A program made the translations under genes and the position numbers. Positions 1 to 6,733 of a DNA stretch of 24,398 nt are shown in pieces. The DNA is from an uncultured Veillonella sp. (GTDB lineage: Bacteria; Bacillota; Negativicutes; Veillonellales; Veillonellaceae). The stretch is from the NCBI GenBank assembly GCA_937930265.1, contig CALGLI010000009.1, forward strand, positions 1-24,398, given 5' to 3'. Below the pieces are notes generated by a model, which made no database searches, was not told the DNA's origin, and saw only the letters and a program-made list of their open reading frames with translations. Every line of letters begins with the position of its first letter. Position 1 is the stretch's first letter.

Positions 1-381
1 TGACATATAGCAATGCATACAACGCAAATTACAATCATCTGTTACCGTAATATGAATAGTTTTTATAATATGCTTAATATCATCTTCTTCACAACCTTCA
101 ATCTCCTCATAAAATGAGATAGCATCAATTTTAGATAAAACTAACTGTAATATATTTATACAATTTTCTTCTGTAAGAAAAGTTTCCGCCTGAAATAACA
201 CCAAAGCATTTAAAATAGTATTAATTCTAAGCAAATCAAATAATTTATACTCCAAGTCATCAAAAACAACCCAGTTAGGCTTATTAGGACTTATCACTAT
301 TGTATATTTCTCTATCTTTTTTAAATATACGTCTTTAGGTAAATTTAGCTTAGTCTGTACATCAAATTCTTTTTCCATCAT
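1..381 (-). CDS. radical SAM peptide maturase, N-terminal part (cut by window edge)
   Basis: The first 127 residues of a protein that continues beyond base 1. Residues about 25-105 look like a PqqD-type winged helix (RiPP recognition element): a beta-rich stretch containing SPNKPNWVVFDDLEYKLFDL followed by helices. This leads into TVTDDCNLRCMHCYM, where C117, C121 and C124 form the CxxxCxxC motif that binds the 4Fe-4S cluster of radical SAM enzymes. A PqqD-like domain in front of a radical SAM core is typical of peptide maturases that make thioether or carbon-carbon crosslinks in RiPPs. Two ATGs are adjacent (381 and 378). Only a weak GGTG lies upstream, which predicts modest translation. It lies 38 bases behind the 36-aa peptide gene, with a terminator-like hairpin between them. 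The SPASM/auxiliary cluster part, which would refine the subclass, is outside the window. Confidence 0.85.
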   Translation of the reverse strand, partial: MMEKEFDVQTKLNLPKDVYLKKIEKYTIVISPNKPNWVVFDDLEYKLFDLLRINTILNALVLFQAETFLTEENCINILQLVLSKIDAISFYEEIEGCEEDDIKHIIKTIHITVTDDCNLRCMHCYMS

Positions 382-386
382 ACACC

Positions 387-410
387 AAAAAAGGCCCTCT
401 AAGGGCCTTT
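387..410 (-). terminator. attenuator hairpin between precursor peptide and maturase
   Basis: Read on the minus strand, AAGGCCC-TTAGA-GGGCCTT forms a 7-bp GC-rich stem directly followed by six T. It lies after the stop codon of the 36-aa peptide and just before the radical SAM start. This is the form of a leaky intrinsic terminator, and would give much more precursor mRNA than enzyme mRNA. Confidence 0.8.
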
Positions 411-419
411 AATTTTTAA

Positions 420-530
420 CTAACAATCTTTTCTCTTGTGTGTTGTTCTGCATTGAGAGCGCTGACAAACAACAGTTGCTTCTTTAACAACCTTTTTCTC
501 TATTTTAATTGTTTTTAGGTTTTTAAACAT
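420..530 (-). CDS. 36-aa Cys-containing RiPP precursor-like peptide
   Basis: ATG at 530, stop TAG at 420-422, with a strong GGGGAG ribosome-binding site 7 bases upstream. The N-terminal half is a charged leader-like segment (MFKNLKTIKIEKKVVKEAT). The C-terminal part holds three cysteines in VVCQRSQCRTTHKRKDC (C22, C27, C36) with no aromatic residues. The size, the Lys-rich leader, the Cys-bearing core that ends on Cys, and the position directly ahead of a radical SAM protein with a PqqD-like domain fit a precursor of a thioether-crosslinked peptide (sactipeptide or ranthipeptide type). I do not recognise a named family: it has too few Cys for SCIFF. The maturation chemistry and any activity are inference. 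Confidence 0.75.
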   Translation of the reverse strand: MFKNLKTIKIEKKVVKEATVVCQRSQCRTTHKRKDC

Positions 531-713
531 AAATATCTCCCCTTAATACTCACAACCAAAATGTGTCATATATCTTACATTTCACACCTTATTTTGAAAA
601 ATTAAAACGATAGTAAATTTTTGTTCTTGAATAAAATTATTCTCATCACTTTTTCTAGTTATAAAGCTTTAATGTATGAATACAATCAACAAAGCATATT
701 AAATATATTTCAT

Positions 714-741
714 ATTATACATCATGTCCCCCCCCCGTCAA
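714..741 (-). promoter_or_regulatory. promoter with G9 tract in the spacer, probably phase variable
   Basis: On the minus strand, TTGACG (741-736) and TATAAT (719-714) are separated by 16 bases that include eight G. With the last base of the -35 box the run is nine G (C728-736 on the plus strand). Gain or loss of one G would change the spacer to 17 or 15. Transcription would start near 707 and lead into the 36-aa peptide gene with a leader of roughly 175 bases. I see no other gene in 531-840. Confidence 0.75.
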
Positions 742-794
742 CATTTTTAGTAAAACATTCTCCTATAAAAGACAATTCATCTACGCAATAGAAA

Positions 795-830
795 ACGACT
801 ACCCCTCACATTCACTGTAAGAAGTAGTCG
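795..830. terminator. bidirectional terminator, repeat copy A
   Basis: CGACTAC and GTAGTCG pair as the outer stem, with a partly paired TCAC...GTAA interior, followed by CTTTT on the plus strand and by TTTTC on the minus strand. It ends the 217-aa gene. It is about 32/36 identical to the hairpin at 1647-1682. Confidence 0.75.
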
Positions 831-839
831 CTTTTAGTC

Positions 840-1493
840 TTATATAAACTGACGTAAATAATCTCTATCCTCTTGTACGGTACTAACCACATAATTGATA
901 TCTTCTAATATATATGTATACTCAGTTCCTTTAGTAGCATTCCACTTACCTGACAGGTTAAAATCTATATGTTGTTCCATATAAACAGAAAGTATATCAC
1001 TTAACCCCAACACTTCTTGAGCTAATCCTTCATTACCAGCTACGTCAACATTATCAATATTCATATGCCCCCGCGCCAGATACATATCAATTGCATCCAG
1101 CCGGCGACCACACCTATCAAGACAAATGTAGCACTTTTGATACTCCTTCCTCCAAGTATATCCTACAAGACCACTACAATTATTAACACATTCGAGAATA
1201 GCTAATTTTTCCTCTAACGTATTAGGTTCTCTAATATCTACATTAATACATACATAGTACCACCATTTGTATATCATTAACTCAATCTTATCATTTTCAG
1301 TTCCAACCAAAAATGGAATTTTAATATCCACATGGGTCTCACCATCTTCTTTTATAATTTCAGCTTCATAACCACTGTTTTCTACAGATAACTTAATCGC
1401 TTCTACGAGGCTAATATTATAATCAACATCAATAGGTTCAAAATTAATCGGTTCCATGCTATCGTTATTTTCTTCATCATCCATATAGTTCAT
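840..1493 (-). CDS. hypothetical protein, 217 aa, possibly YbjN-like
   Basis: Start ATG at 1493 is chosen because AGGAG lies 7 bases upstream; a longer frame reaching a TTG at 1520 lacks such a site. The protein is acidic, has no signal peptide or membrane segment, and has an alpha/beta pattern. Its middle part (roughly residues 30-130) has strands with a WWYYVCINVDI stretch, then a helix containing ECVNNCSG, which loosely recalls the YbjN/type III chaperone-like fold. That resemblance is weak and I cannot assign a function. Six Cys are present, two in KCYICLDRCGRR. It stands alone between two near-identical bidirectional terminators, so it is probably its own transcription unit. Confidence 0.7.
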   Translation of the reverse strand: MNYMDDEENNDSMEPINFEPIDVDYNISLVEAIKLSVENSGYEAEIIKEDGETHVDIKIPFLVGTENDKIELMIYKWWYYVCINVDIREPNTLEEKLAILECVNNCSGLVGYTWRKEYQKCYICLDRCGRRLDAIDMYLARGHMNIDNVDVAGNEGLAQEVLGLSDILSVYMEQHIDFNLSGKWNATKGTEYTYILEDINYVVSTVQEDRDYLRQFI

Positions 1494-1646
1494 ATTTTCT
1501 CTCCTAACTACATATTTCAAAAATAAATGTTCAATTTCTACTTATACTTTAATAAATAGCTATCTTTATTGTATACTCTGCCCTGCTCCTTGACAAGGTG
1601 GCATGAGAAACATTTCCACTTAATTTTACTCGCCACAATACAAAAA

Positions 1647-1682
1647 ACGACCACCTCTCACATTCTCTGTGAGAAGTAGTCG
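1647..1682. terminator. bidirectional terminator, repeat copy B
   Basis: An inner perfect stem TCTCACA-TTCTC-TGTGAGA lies within an outer ACGAC.AC / GT.GTCGT stem, with T-rich tails on both sides (GTTT on plus, TTTTTTG on minus). It is nearly identical to the hairpin at 795-830. It separates the 217-aa gene from the toxin locus. Confidence 0.75.
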
Positions 1683-1710
1683 TTTCACTATGTATTATCC
1701 AGTTGTAAAG

Positions 1711-1719
1711 TGCTATACT
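1711..1719 (+). promoter_or_regulatory. extended -10 promoter of toxin RNA, copy 1
   Basis: TGCTATACT is a perfect extended -10 box (TGn-TATACT). No good -35 box is visible. The predicted start at about 1726-1727 falls on the first base of the left inverted-repeat arm, GAGCAATTGATGT (1727-1739). Confidence 0.65.
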
Positions 1720-1825
1720 AAACGTAGAGCAATTGATGTTGCCCCTAGGGGCGATATGCGTTTGGCTCATCTCTTAGTAGACTTCGGATTTACTTGTTAA
1801 ATCCCCTCGAAAGGAGGTGAGTGCC

Positions 1826-1924
1826 ATGACTGTATTTGAAGCTTTAATGCTCGCATTAACTTCATGTACCTTAGTGGTACTTTTAATCACATGTATTGTC
1901 ATAATCATCACTTTGATCAAGTAA
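1826..1924 (+). CDS. holin-like type I toxin, 32 aa (copy 1)
   Basis: A small hydrophobic peptide that begins MTVFEALMLALTSCTLVVLL and ends ITLIK, with a single membrane helix spanning most of its length. The MTVFEALxLxL start, the length and the lone helix match the putative holin-like toxin family (Hol_Tox, related to TxpA/BsrG-type type I toxins). A very strong AAAGGAGGTGAG site precedes the start. The 5' UTR contains GCTCATCTC (1765-1773), which can pair with GGTGAG of that site. A bidirectional terminator hairpin follows at 1941-1983. In this family the peptide acts at the membrane and is silenced by an overlapping antisense RNA. A paralogous locus lies at 12184-12449. Confidence 0.85.
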   Translation: MTVFEALMLALTSCTLVVLLITCIVIIITLIK

Positions 1925-1934
1925 TATATAAGTG

Positions 1935-2033
1935 TTAAGACCTAACGTATATGTAGAGTATTCGTAGTACTCTGCACGTTAGGCCTCATCTTTTACCCGA
2001 GATGAGCTTGACGCTGTTAGACATCAATTGCTC
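1935..2033 (-). ncRNA. putative antitoxin RNA of copy 1 (convergent)
   Basis: A minus-strand promoter, TTTACA (2067-2062) - 16 bases - TATACA (2045-2040), predicts a start near 2033. The RNA would begin with GAGCAATTGATGT, the same sequence as the 5' end of the toxin RNA (a 13-bp inverted repeat, 1727-1739 and 2021-2033). It also carries GCTCATCTC (2007-1999) and ends at the shared hairpin 1941-1983, where it is fully complementary to the 3' end of the toxin RNA. The layout matches convergent type I toxin-antitoxin pairs. The RNA itself is inferred. Confidence 0.55.
1941..1983. terminator. shared bidirectional terminator of toxin locus copy 1
   Basis: CCTAACGT pairs with ACGTTAGG, with an inner AGAGTA/TACTCT stem. 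The flanking T-runs are weak on both sides. CCTAACG/CGTTAGG is also the stem of the equivalent hairpin in copy 2 (12246-12290), although the toxin genes themselves have diverged. Confidence 0.65.
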
Positions 2034-2039
2034 TTCTTA

Positions 2040-2067
2040 TGTATATAGTAAAACATTGTACTGTAAA
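2040..2067 (-). promoter_or_regulatory. promoter of putative antitoxin RNA, copy 1
   Basis: TTTACA, a 16-base spacer and TATACA on the minus strand. TTGACT (2073-2068) is an alternative -35 box with a longer spacer. It faces the toxin promoter. Confidence 0.5.
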
Positions 2068-2072
2068 AGTCA

Positions 2073-2100
2073 ACATCCCTAGGACGCCACCTAGGGATGT
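2073..2100. terminator. hairpin between antitoxin promoter and gnd
   Basis: A perfect 11-bp stem, ACATCCCTAGG / CCTAGGGATGT, with loop ACGCCA. On the minus strand it is followed by TTGACTTTT, so it may end the thrC-gnd operon. I see nothing else in 2101-2253. Confidence 0.55.
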
Positions 2101-2253
2101 TTGCTATATGTTCATTTCACAAAATCTAGCTAAGAAAATTTTATCATCATTAGTTAAAACATGCAACCCATTCTCTAATCTGGTACAGTGTCAACCTTTG
2201 TTTTAAAGTAACTATCTTGCTTTAAAAGATATGGGTGTCTAACTAATAAAATC

Positions 2254-3661
2254 CTACGCTTCCGCCCATTCTGTATGGAATGTGCCTTCTTTGTCTGTAC
2301 GTTCGTATGTATGAGCACCGAAGAAGTCCCGTTGTCCTTGGATTAGGTTCGCCGGTAATACGCCACGACGATAGGTAATCTAAAGATGCACTGAAAGCAG
2401 GTGTTGGGATACCATAGCGTTTCGCTGCAATGATGGCTTCACGCCATTTTGCTTGGTGTGTTTGCAATGCTTCTGCGAAGAATGGATCCAGCATCAAGTT
2501 ATTCAAGTCTGGATTGTTTGTGAATGCTTTTTTAATGTCTTCTAAGAATGCTGCACGGATAATGCAACCACCACGCCATAATAACGCCATATCTCCGAAG
2601 TTGATATTCCAGTTATATTCTTTTGCTGCTGCTTTAATCAACGCAAAGCCTTGTGCATAGGAACAGATTTTAGATGCATATAAGGCAGAATGAATAGCAT
2701 CTACTAAGGCTTCTTTATCACCTTCAAAGACTTCTGGTGGACCTGCTAACACTGGTTCTGCCAACACACGTTCAGATTTGTAGGCAGACATAGCACGAGC
2801 AAATACCGCTTCTGCGATAGTAGGAATTGGCACACCAAGGTCTAAACCTTCTTGGCTCGTCCATTTACCAGTACCTTTTTGACCTGCTTTGTCCAAGATT
2901 TTTTCCACTAATGGAGTTCCATCAGTATCTTTTACTTTCATAATTTTAGCGGTGATTTCAATTAAGTAAGAATCTAATAATCCTTTGTTCCATTTCGCGA
3001 ATACATCGCCGATTTCATCATCACTCATGCGAAGTAATTCTTTCATCATGAAGTAGGCTTCGGAAATTAACTGCATATCGCCGTATTCGATACCGTTGTG
3101 CACCATTTTTACATAATGACCAGCACCATCATCACCTACATATGTGCAGCAAGGACCATCTGCTACTTGCGCTGCAATGGATGTAAAGATTGGTGCCAAT
3201 TCATTGTAAGATGCTTCGTTACCACCTGGCATCAAGCTTGGGCCATTCAAAGCACCTTCTTCACCGCCAGATACGCCTACCCCTAGGAAACGGAAACCTT
3301 TGGACTCTAAGTATTTTGTGCGACGAATTGTATCTGGGTAATGAGAGTTACCACCGTCGATTAATGTATCGCCTTGGTCTAAATATGGCAAGAAGGCTTC
3401 AATCATGTCGTCCACAGGTTGGCCTGCTTTCACCAAGAACATGATTTTACGAGGTTTTTCTAACATCGCTACAAACTCTTCTGGAGTATGTGCTCCGCCG
3501 ATTGTTCCTTCGTGGCTGTAGTTGGCTACAAACTCGTCTGTTTTTTGTGGTGTACGGTTGTACACTGCAATGCTGAATCCATGACGGGCAATGTTGCGGG
3601 CCAAGTTTTGTCCCATAACAGCCAAACCGACTAGACCAAATTGATATAATTTTTCACTCAT
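2254..3661 (-). pseudogene. gnd: 6-phosphogluconate dehydrogenase (decarboxylating), frameshifted near the 3' end
   Basis: Oxidises and decarboxylates 6-phosphogluconate to ribulose 5-phosphate with NADP in the pentose phosphate pathway. The Rossmann motif GLVGLAVMGQNLARN is near the N-terminus, followed by LIDGGNSHYPDT and the catalytic-Lys segment GAGHYVKMVHNGIEYGDMQ. The reading frame is intact through SASLDY and then shifts. The expected C-terminus (YRRGVLPANLIQGQRDFFG ... FHTEWAEA, stop at 2254-2256) is present in another frame. Compared with the family, where YDSYR follows that point, about 8 bases are missing near 2375-2380. The unshifted frame instead runs to a stop at 2243 with an unrelated tail and lacks the conserved C-terminal tail, which contributes to the neighbouring subunit's active site. 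ATG 3661 is preferred over 3667 because AGAGG is then 7 bases away. It is the last gene of the thrC operon. A sequencing error is possible. Confidence 0.85.
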
Positions 3662-3684
3662 CGTCATACCTCTTTCTTGATTGA

Positions 3685-4539
3685 CTACTGTGCGCGAGCT
3701 TGTTCTTTCAAACGAGCCAACATCACTGATGAACTAAACATAATAATACCTGCAATGACGGTTGCCAAAGCTAGGTTTTCTCCGAAGACGATAAATCCCC
3801 AGAAGGAGTTAAAAAATACCCCTACATATTGCATAAATTGTGCCACCACCGCATTCGTTGCTACAAATGCGCCAGTTAGGAAAAATTGTGCAACTACGGA
3901 AATGGCTCCGATAATTCCTAAATACAGTGCTTGTGTTGCGTTAGGCCACACAAAATTTGGTATCATCACGATTCCCCCTACTAGCATGGTGGTCACTAAG
4001 AAATAAAACATGATTTCATAGGAACTGTGACCACCTTTTAAGCTAATAGTGCGAATCGTTGTATAGGCTGCTGCCGATAGGGCCGCACCAGCAATAGCAA
4101 TGAAAGAATACCAATGCAATCCCGATAAATTCCAAGGTTGGATCATATACACAACGGCTAGGAAAATCAATCCCAACCATTTAGCAGAACCATTGGGTAA
4201 TTTTTCTTTCAATACAATGTTGCTGAAAATCAGCACGAATATACCCGACAGTTGGAATAAAATAGACGCATCTGCCATGGACATATACACCAAGGCAATG
4301 AAGTTGCTCAGATTTCCTAATCCACCAAAGATACCTCGCAAGGTCAACAACCCTCGATGTTCTGTAGAAAAGGAAATTCCTTTTTGTCGCATCACTATGA
4401 GTACGGCAATTGTTCCTATCAATCCTCTGAAAAATGTCACCTCTGCCGCCGGCATACCATCGCCTAAGAGTTTCACGAATAAATTCATGATACTGAAGGC
4501 AAAGGAGGACATGAGGGAAAAGAAAAATGCTTGTACCAT
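3685..4539 (-). CDS. DMT superfamily (EamA) transporter, 284 aa
   Basis: An integral membrane protein with about ten hydrophobic helices in two similar halves, the EamA/RhaT drug-metabolite transporter layout. The first half starts FFFSLMSSFAFSIMNLFVKL and includes the family's early FFRGLIG turn. The second half begins near GLHWYSFIAIAGAALSAAAY. Substrates of this family include amino acids, nucleotides and other metabolites; the sequence does not tell which. The start codon lies 7 bases after the thrC stop, with AGGTGA spanning the junction, so translation is probably coupled. Being between thrC and gnd suggests an amino-acid or metabolite exporter (threonine or homoserine would fit), but this is a context guess. 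Confidence 0.85.
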   Translation of the reverse strand: MVQAFFFSLMSSFAFSIMNLFVKLLGDGMPAAEVTFFRGLIGTIAVLIVMRQKGISFSTEHRGLLTLRGIFGGLGNLSNFIALVYMSMADASILFQLSGIFVLIFSNIVLKEKLPNGSAKWLGLIFLAVVYMIQPWNLSGLHWYSFIAIAGAALSAAAYTTIRTISLKGGHSSYEIMFYFLVTTMLVGGIVMIPNFVWPNATQALYLGIIGAISVVAQFFLTGAFVATNAVVAQFMQYVGVFFNSFWGFIVFGENLALATVIAGIIMFSSSVMLARLKEQARAQ

Positions 4540-4546
4540 AGGTCAC

Positions 4547-6046
4547 CTACTGTTTGAAAGTATCCACAAAGGATAGAATTTCTTCTTTCATAGATTCTTT
4601 TGGAATCACCTTAGTGAAACGTAATGGTTTATGTTGCAACTCTGCCAATTGTTTTGGACAACCTACACCTGTGACAGCGGAAATATTGTCTAAGCTTTCA
4701 TAAGGAGTTGCCCCTACTTTGATATCCAAAGCTTCGCAAATCGGTGTTGGGAATTTGAACGGATGCGCCGTAGAAGCAATCACCGTGTGACGATGACCAT
4801 CTTCTGGGTGAACTTCCAGTTCTTTCATATAGGCTCCCATCGCCACCGCTGTATGCGGATCCATTACATAGCCATAGGAGTTGTACACTTGCTCGATGAC
4901 AGCTTTTGTCATGTCATCGTCTACATAGGCACCGGCAAATTCTTTTTGTACTGCTTGTAGTTCTTCTGGAGTGACAGAGAATTTACCCTCTGTTTTCAGC
5001 GCTTTCATGCGCTCAGCTGTCAATTCTGAATTTTCACCGCTCACATAATAGATAAACCGTTCAAAGTTAGAACTTTCTAAAATATCCATGGACGGGGAAA
5101 TTGTCGTATAGAATGGACGATTCATATCGTATGTACCTGTGCTGAAGAAATCTGCCAGCACATTGTTTTGGTTGGATGCACAGATCAATTTACCCACTGG
5201 AATACCCATGCGTTTTGCATAGTAAGCCGCCAAGATATTACCAAAGTTACCTGTTGGAACTACCACGTTGAAAGCTTCATCTTCATGGATGGCACCTGTA
5301 TTTACCAATTCAGCATAGGCTGCCACATAGTACACCACTTGTGGCGCTAAACGACCAATATTGATGGAGTTTGCAGAAGAAAACTTTACACCTTTATCTG
5401 CCACTTCCTTCGCCACATCAGCATCCACAAAGAGACGTTTCAAGAATTGCTGCGCATCATCAAAGTTACCTTCGATGGCTGTTACATTGACATTCGCCCC
5501 TTCTTGCTTTTGCATTTGTTCTTGTTGCATTGGGCTAACGCCGTCTGTAGGGAAGAACACTTGAATGTGCGTTCCTGGCACATCTTTGAATCCTTCTAAA
5601 GCTGCTTTTCCAGTATCACCAGAGGTAGCTGTCAAGATCAACACTTCTTTTGTTTCTTTCTCCGCTTCTTTCGCTGCTACCAACAAATACGGGAATAAGG
5701 ATAATGCCATATCTTTAAAAGCTTGGGTGCGACCGTGGAACAATTCCAACACAGACACTCGTTCCAACAAGGAATGCATAGGTGCCATATCCGGTGTATC
5801 AAAGTTCACCGTATTATACGCACTGCGAATCATTGTTTCTAATTCTGCTTCTGTGAAAGTTGTAAATAACTTACTCAACACAACCAGTGCAATTTCTTCA
5901 TAGCTTTTGTCCGCCACATCGCGGTAGGACAAACATTGTTCCGGAAACTCTGCCGGCACATATAAACCGCCATCACTTGCCAATCCATGGAGCAATGCAA
6001 AGGTTTCACTCACCGTTTCATGACTGCGCGTACTTGTATACTTCAT
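4547..6046 (-). CDS. thrC: threonine synthase, 499 aa
   Basis: Converts O-phosphohomoserine to threonine with PLP, the last step of threonine synthesis. It begins MKYTSTRSHETVSETFALLH, then SDGGLYVP, typical of the long bacterial and fungal ThrC group. TQAFKDMALSLF near residue 110 carries the PLP lysine, TATSGDTGKAALEGF is the phosphate-binding region, and VPTGNFGNILAAYYAKRMG follows. Length is normal for this group. ATG 6046 is preferred over an upstream ATG at 6070 because AAGGA lies at good distance from it. It is the first gene of a three-gene minus-strand operon with the DMT transporter and gnd, driven by the promoter at 6092-6120. Confidence 0.95.
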   Translation of the reverse strand: MKYTSTRSHETVSETFALLHGLASDGGLYVPAEFPEQCLSYRDVADKSYEEIALVVLSKLFTTFTEAELETMIRSAYNTVNFDTPDMAPMHSLLERVSVLELFHGRTQAFKDMALSLFPYLLVAAKEAEKETKEVLILTATSGDTGKAALEGFKDVPGTHIQVFFPTDGVSPMQQEQMQKQEGANVNVTAIEGNFDDAQQFLKRLFVDADVAKEVADKGVKFSSANSINIGRLAPQVVYYVAAYAELVNTGAIHEDEAFNVVVPTGNFGNILAAYYAKRMGIPVGKLICASNQNNVLADFFSTGTYDMNRPFYTTISPSMDILESSNFERFIYYVSGENSELTAERMKALKTEGKFSVTPEELQAVQKEFAGAYVDDDMTKAVIEQVYNSYGYVMDPHTAVAMGAYMKELEVHPEDGHRHTVIASTAHPFKFPTPICEALDIKVGATPYESLDNISAVTGVGCPKQLAELQHKPLRFTKVIPKESMKEEILSFVDTFKQ

Positions 6047-6091
6047 TCTTTCATCCTTTATATTACACAATATATTGTATTATCTTCATTC

Positions 6092-6120
6092 ATTATAAAT
6101 TAATGCTATCCATTTAGCAA
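6092..6120 (-). promoter_or_regulatory. thrC operon promoter
   Basis: Minus strand TTGCTA - 17 bases - TATAAT, with a start predicted near 6085 and a leader of about 40 bases. No T-box or other leader structure is seen. Confidence 0.75.
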
Positions 6121-6271
6121 GAAAAGGACAGGTGAATCTATCCCCTCTGCTAGAACTTTCACCATAAAAGAGTTACATATATCCAGCACTGCGTTCCTTA
6201 TGACATTTAGTAATAAATGTCACAGTTATACCCCACTAATTACAAAATAGTCATACTCATTCAACTTGTTC

Positions 6272-6300
6272 TTGACATTGAAAAACCAAAAGAGTACAAT
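6272..6300 (+). promoter_or_regulatory. promoter of the cobalamin riboswitch
   Basis: TTGACA (6272-6277), 17 bases, TACAAT (6295-6300). Start predicted near 6307, just upstream of the riboswitch. Confidence 0.8.
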
Positions 6301-6317
6301 ACACACATACAATCAAA

Positions 6318-6470
6318 CATTTGGGAATAGGTGCGAAAGCATAATAGAGAAGCCAGTTAAAGTCTGGCACGGTCCCGCCACTGTAAAGCAGAGCAAATCC
6401 AAATTATGTCACTGGGAAACTGGGAAGGCTGGAGGCGCATTGAGGCTGAGTCAGGAGAACTGCCTATTCA
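6318..6470 (+). promoter_or_regulatory. cobalamin (B12) riboswitch
   Basis: Contains the landmarks of the AdoCbl-type aptamer in order: GGGAATAGGTGCGAAAGC, then GAAGCCAGTTAAAGTCTGGC, the core CCCGCCACTGTAAAG (6374-6388), AACTGGGAAGGC, and the B12 box GAGTCAGGAGAACTGCC (6448-6464). A GGGAGGAG follows at about 6499-6506 but no start codon is near it. An intrinsic terminator at 6516-6556 probably acts as the expression platform. No B12-related gene follows on this strand. Confidence 0.93.
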
Positions 6471-6515
6471 TCATTCACCACTTGACCTACGAGAGATAGG
6501 GAGGAGAATCAAAGG

Positions 6516-6556
6516 CCTTTTTCTGATACTCCAAAACACAAGAAAAAGGATTTTTT
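6516..6556 (+). terminator. riboswitch-associated intrinsic terminator
   Basis: CCTTTTTCT (6516-6524) pairs with AGAAAAAGG (6541-6549), followed by ATTTTTT. Confidence 0.75.
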
Positions 6557-6698
6557 ATTACTACAATATGCGTTGTATGGGATACGTCACATATTGATGA
6601 TCGCCTTATCATGGCCAAGTGAACCTACCATTATGGTATTAGCACTCAAAGTGTTGATATAGTTGTCATGATTTTGTATGGGCGTACATCATCATCCT

Positions 6699-6733
6699 AA
6701 AAAAGAACCTGCCAACGGGCAGGTTCTTTTTTT
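6699..6733. terminator. strong bidirectional terminator
   Basis: AAAAAAGAACCTGCC-AACG-GGCAGGTTCTTTTTTT, a perfect stem with A and T flanks. It closes any transcript that escapes the riboswitch terminator (about 175 bases of sequence after 6556) and probably also ends the glycohydrolase mRNA from the other side. Between 6557 and 6698 there are only short hairpins (CAATATG/CATATTG, TACCAT/ATGGTA) and a 21-codon frame without a ribosome-binding site. Confidence 0.85.

Noticed and set aside
1549..1770. 73-codon open frame on the minus strand
   Set aside because: It runs through a strong terminator hairpin and the toxin promoter, has no ribosome-binding site, and its translation has no recognisable pattern.
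6597..6662. 21-codon frame behind the B12 riboswitch (MIALSWPSEPTIMVLALKVL...)
   Set aside because: No ribosome-binding site and no resemblance to a known B12 or cobalt protein; treated as non-coding.
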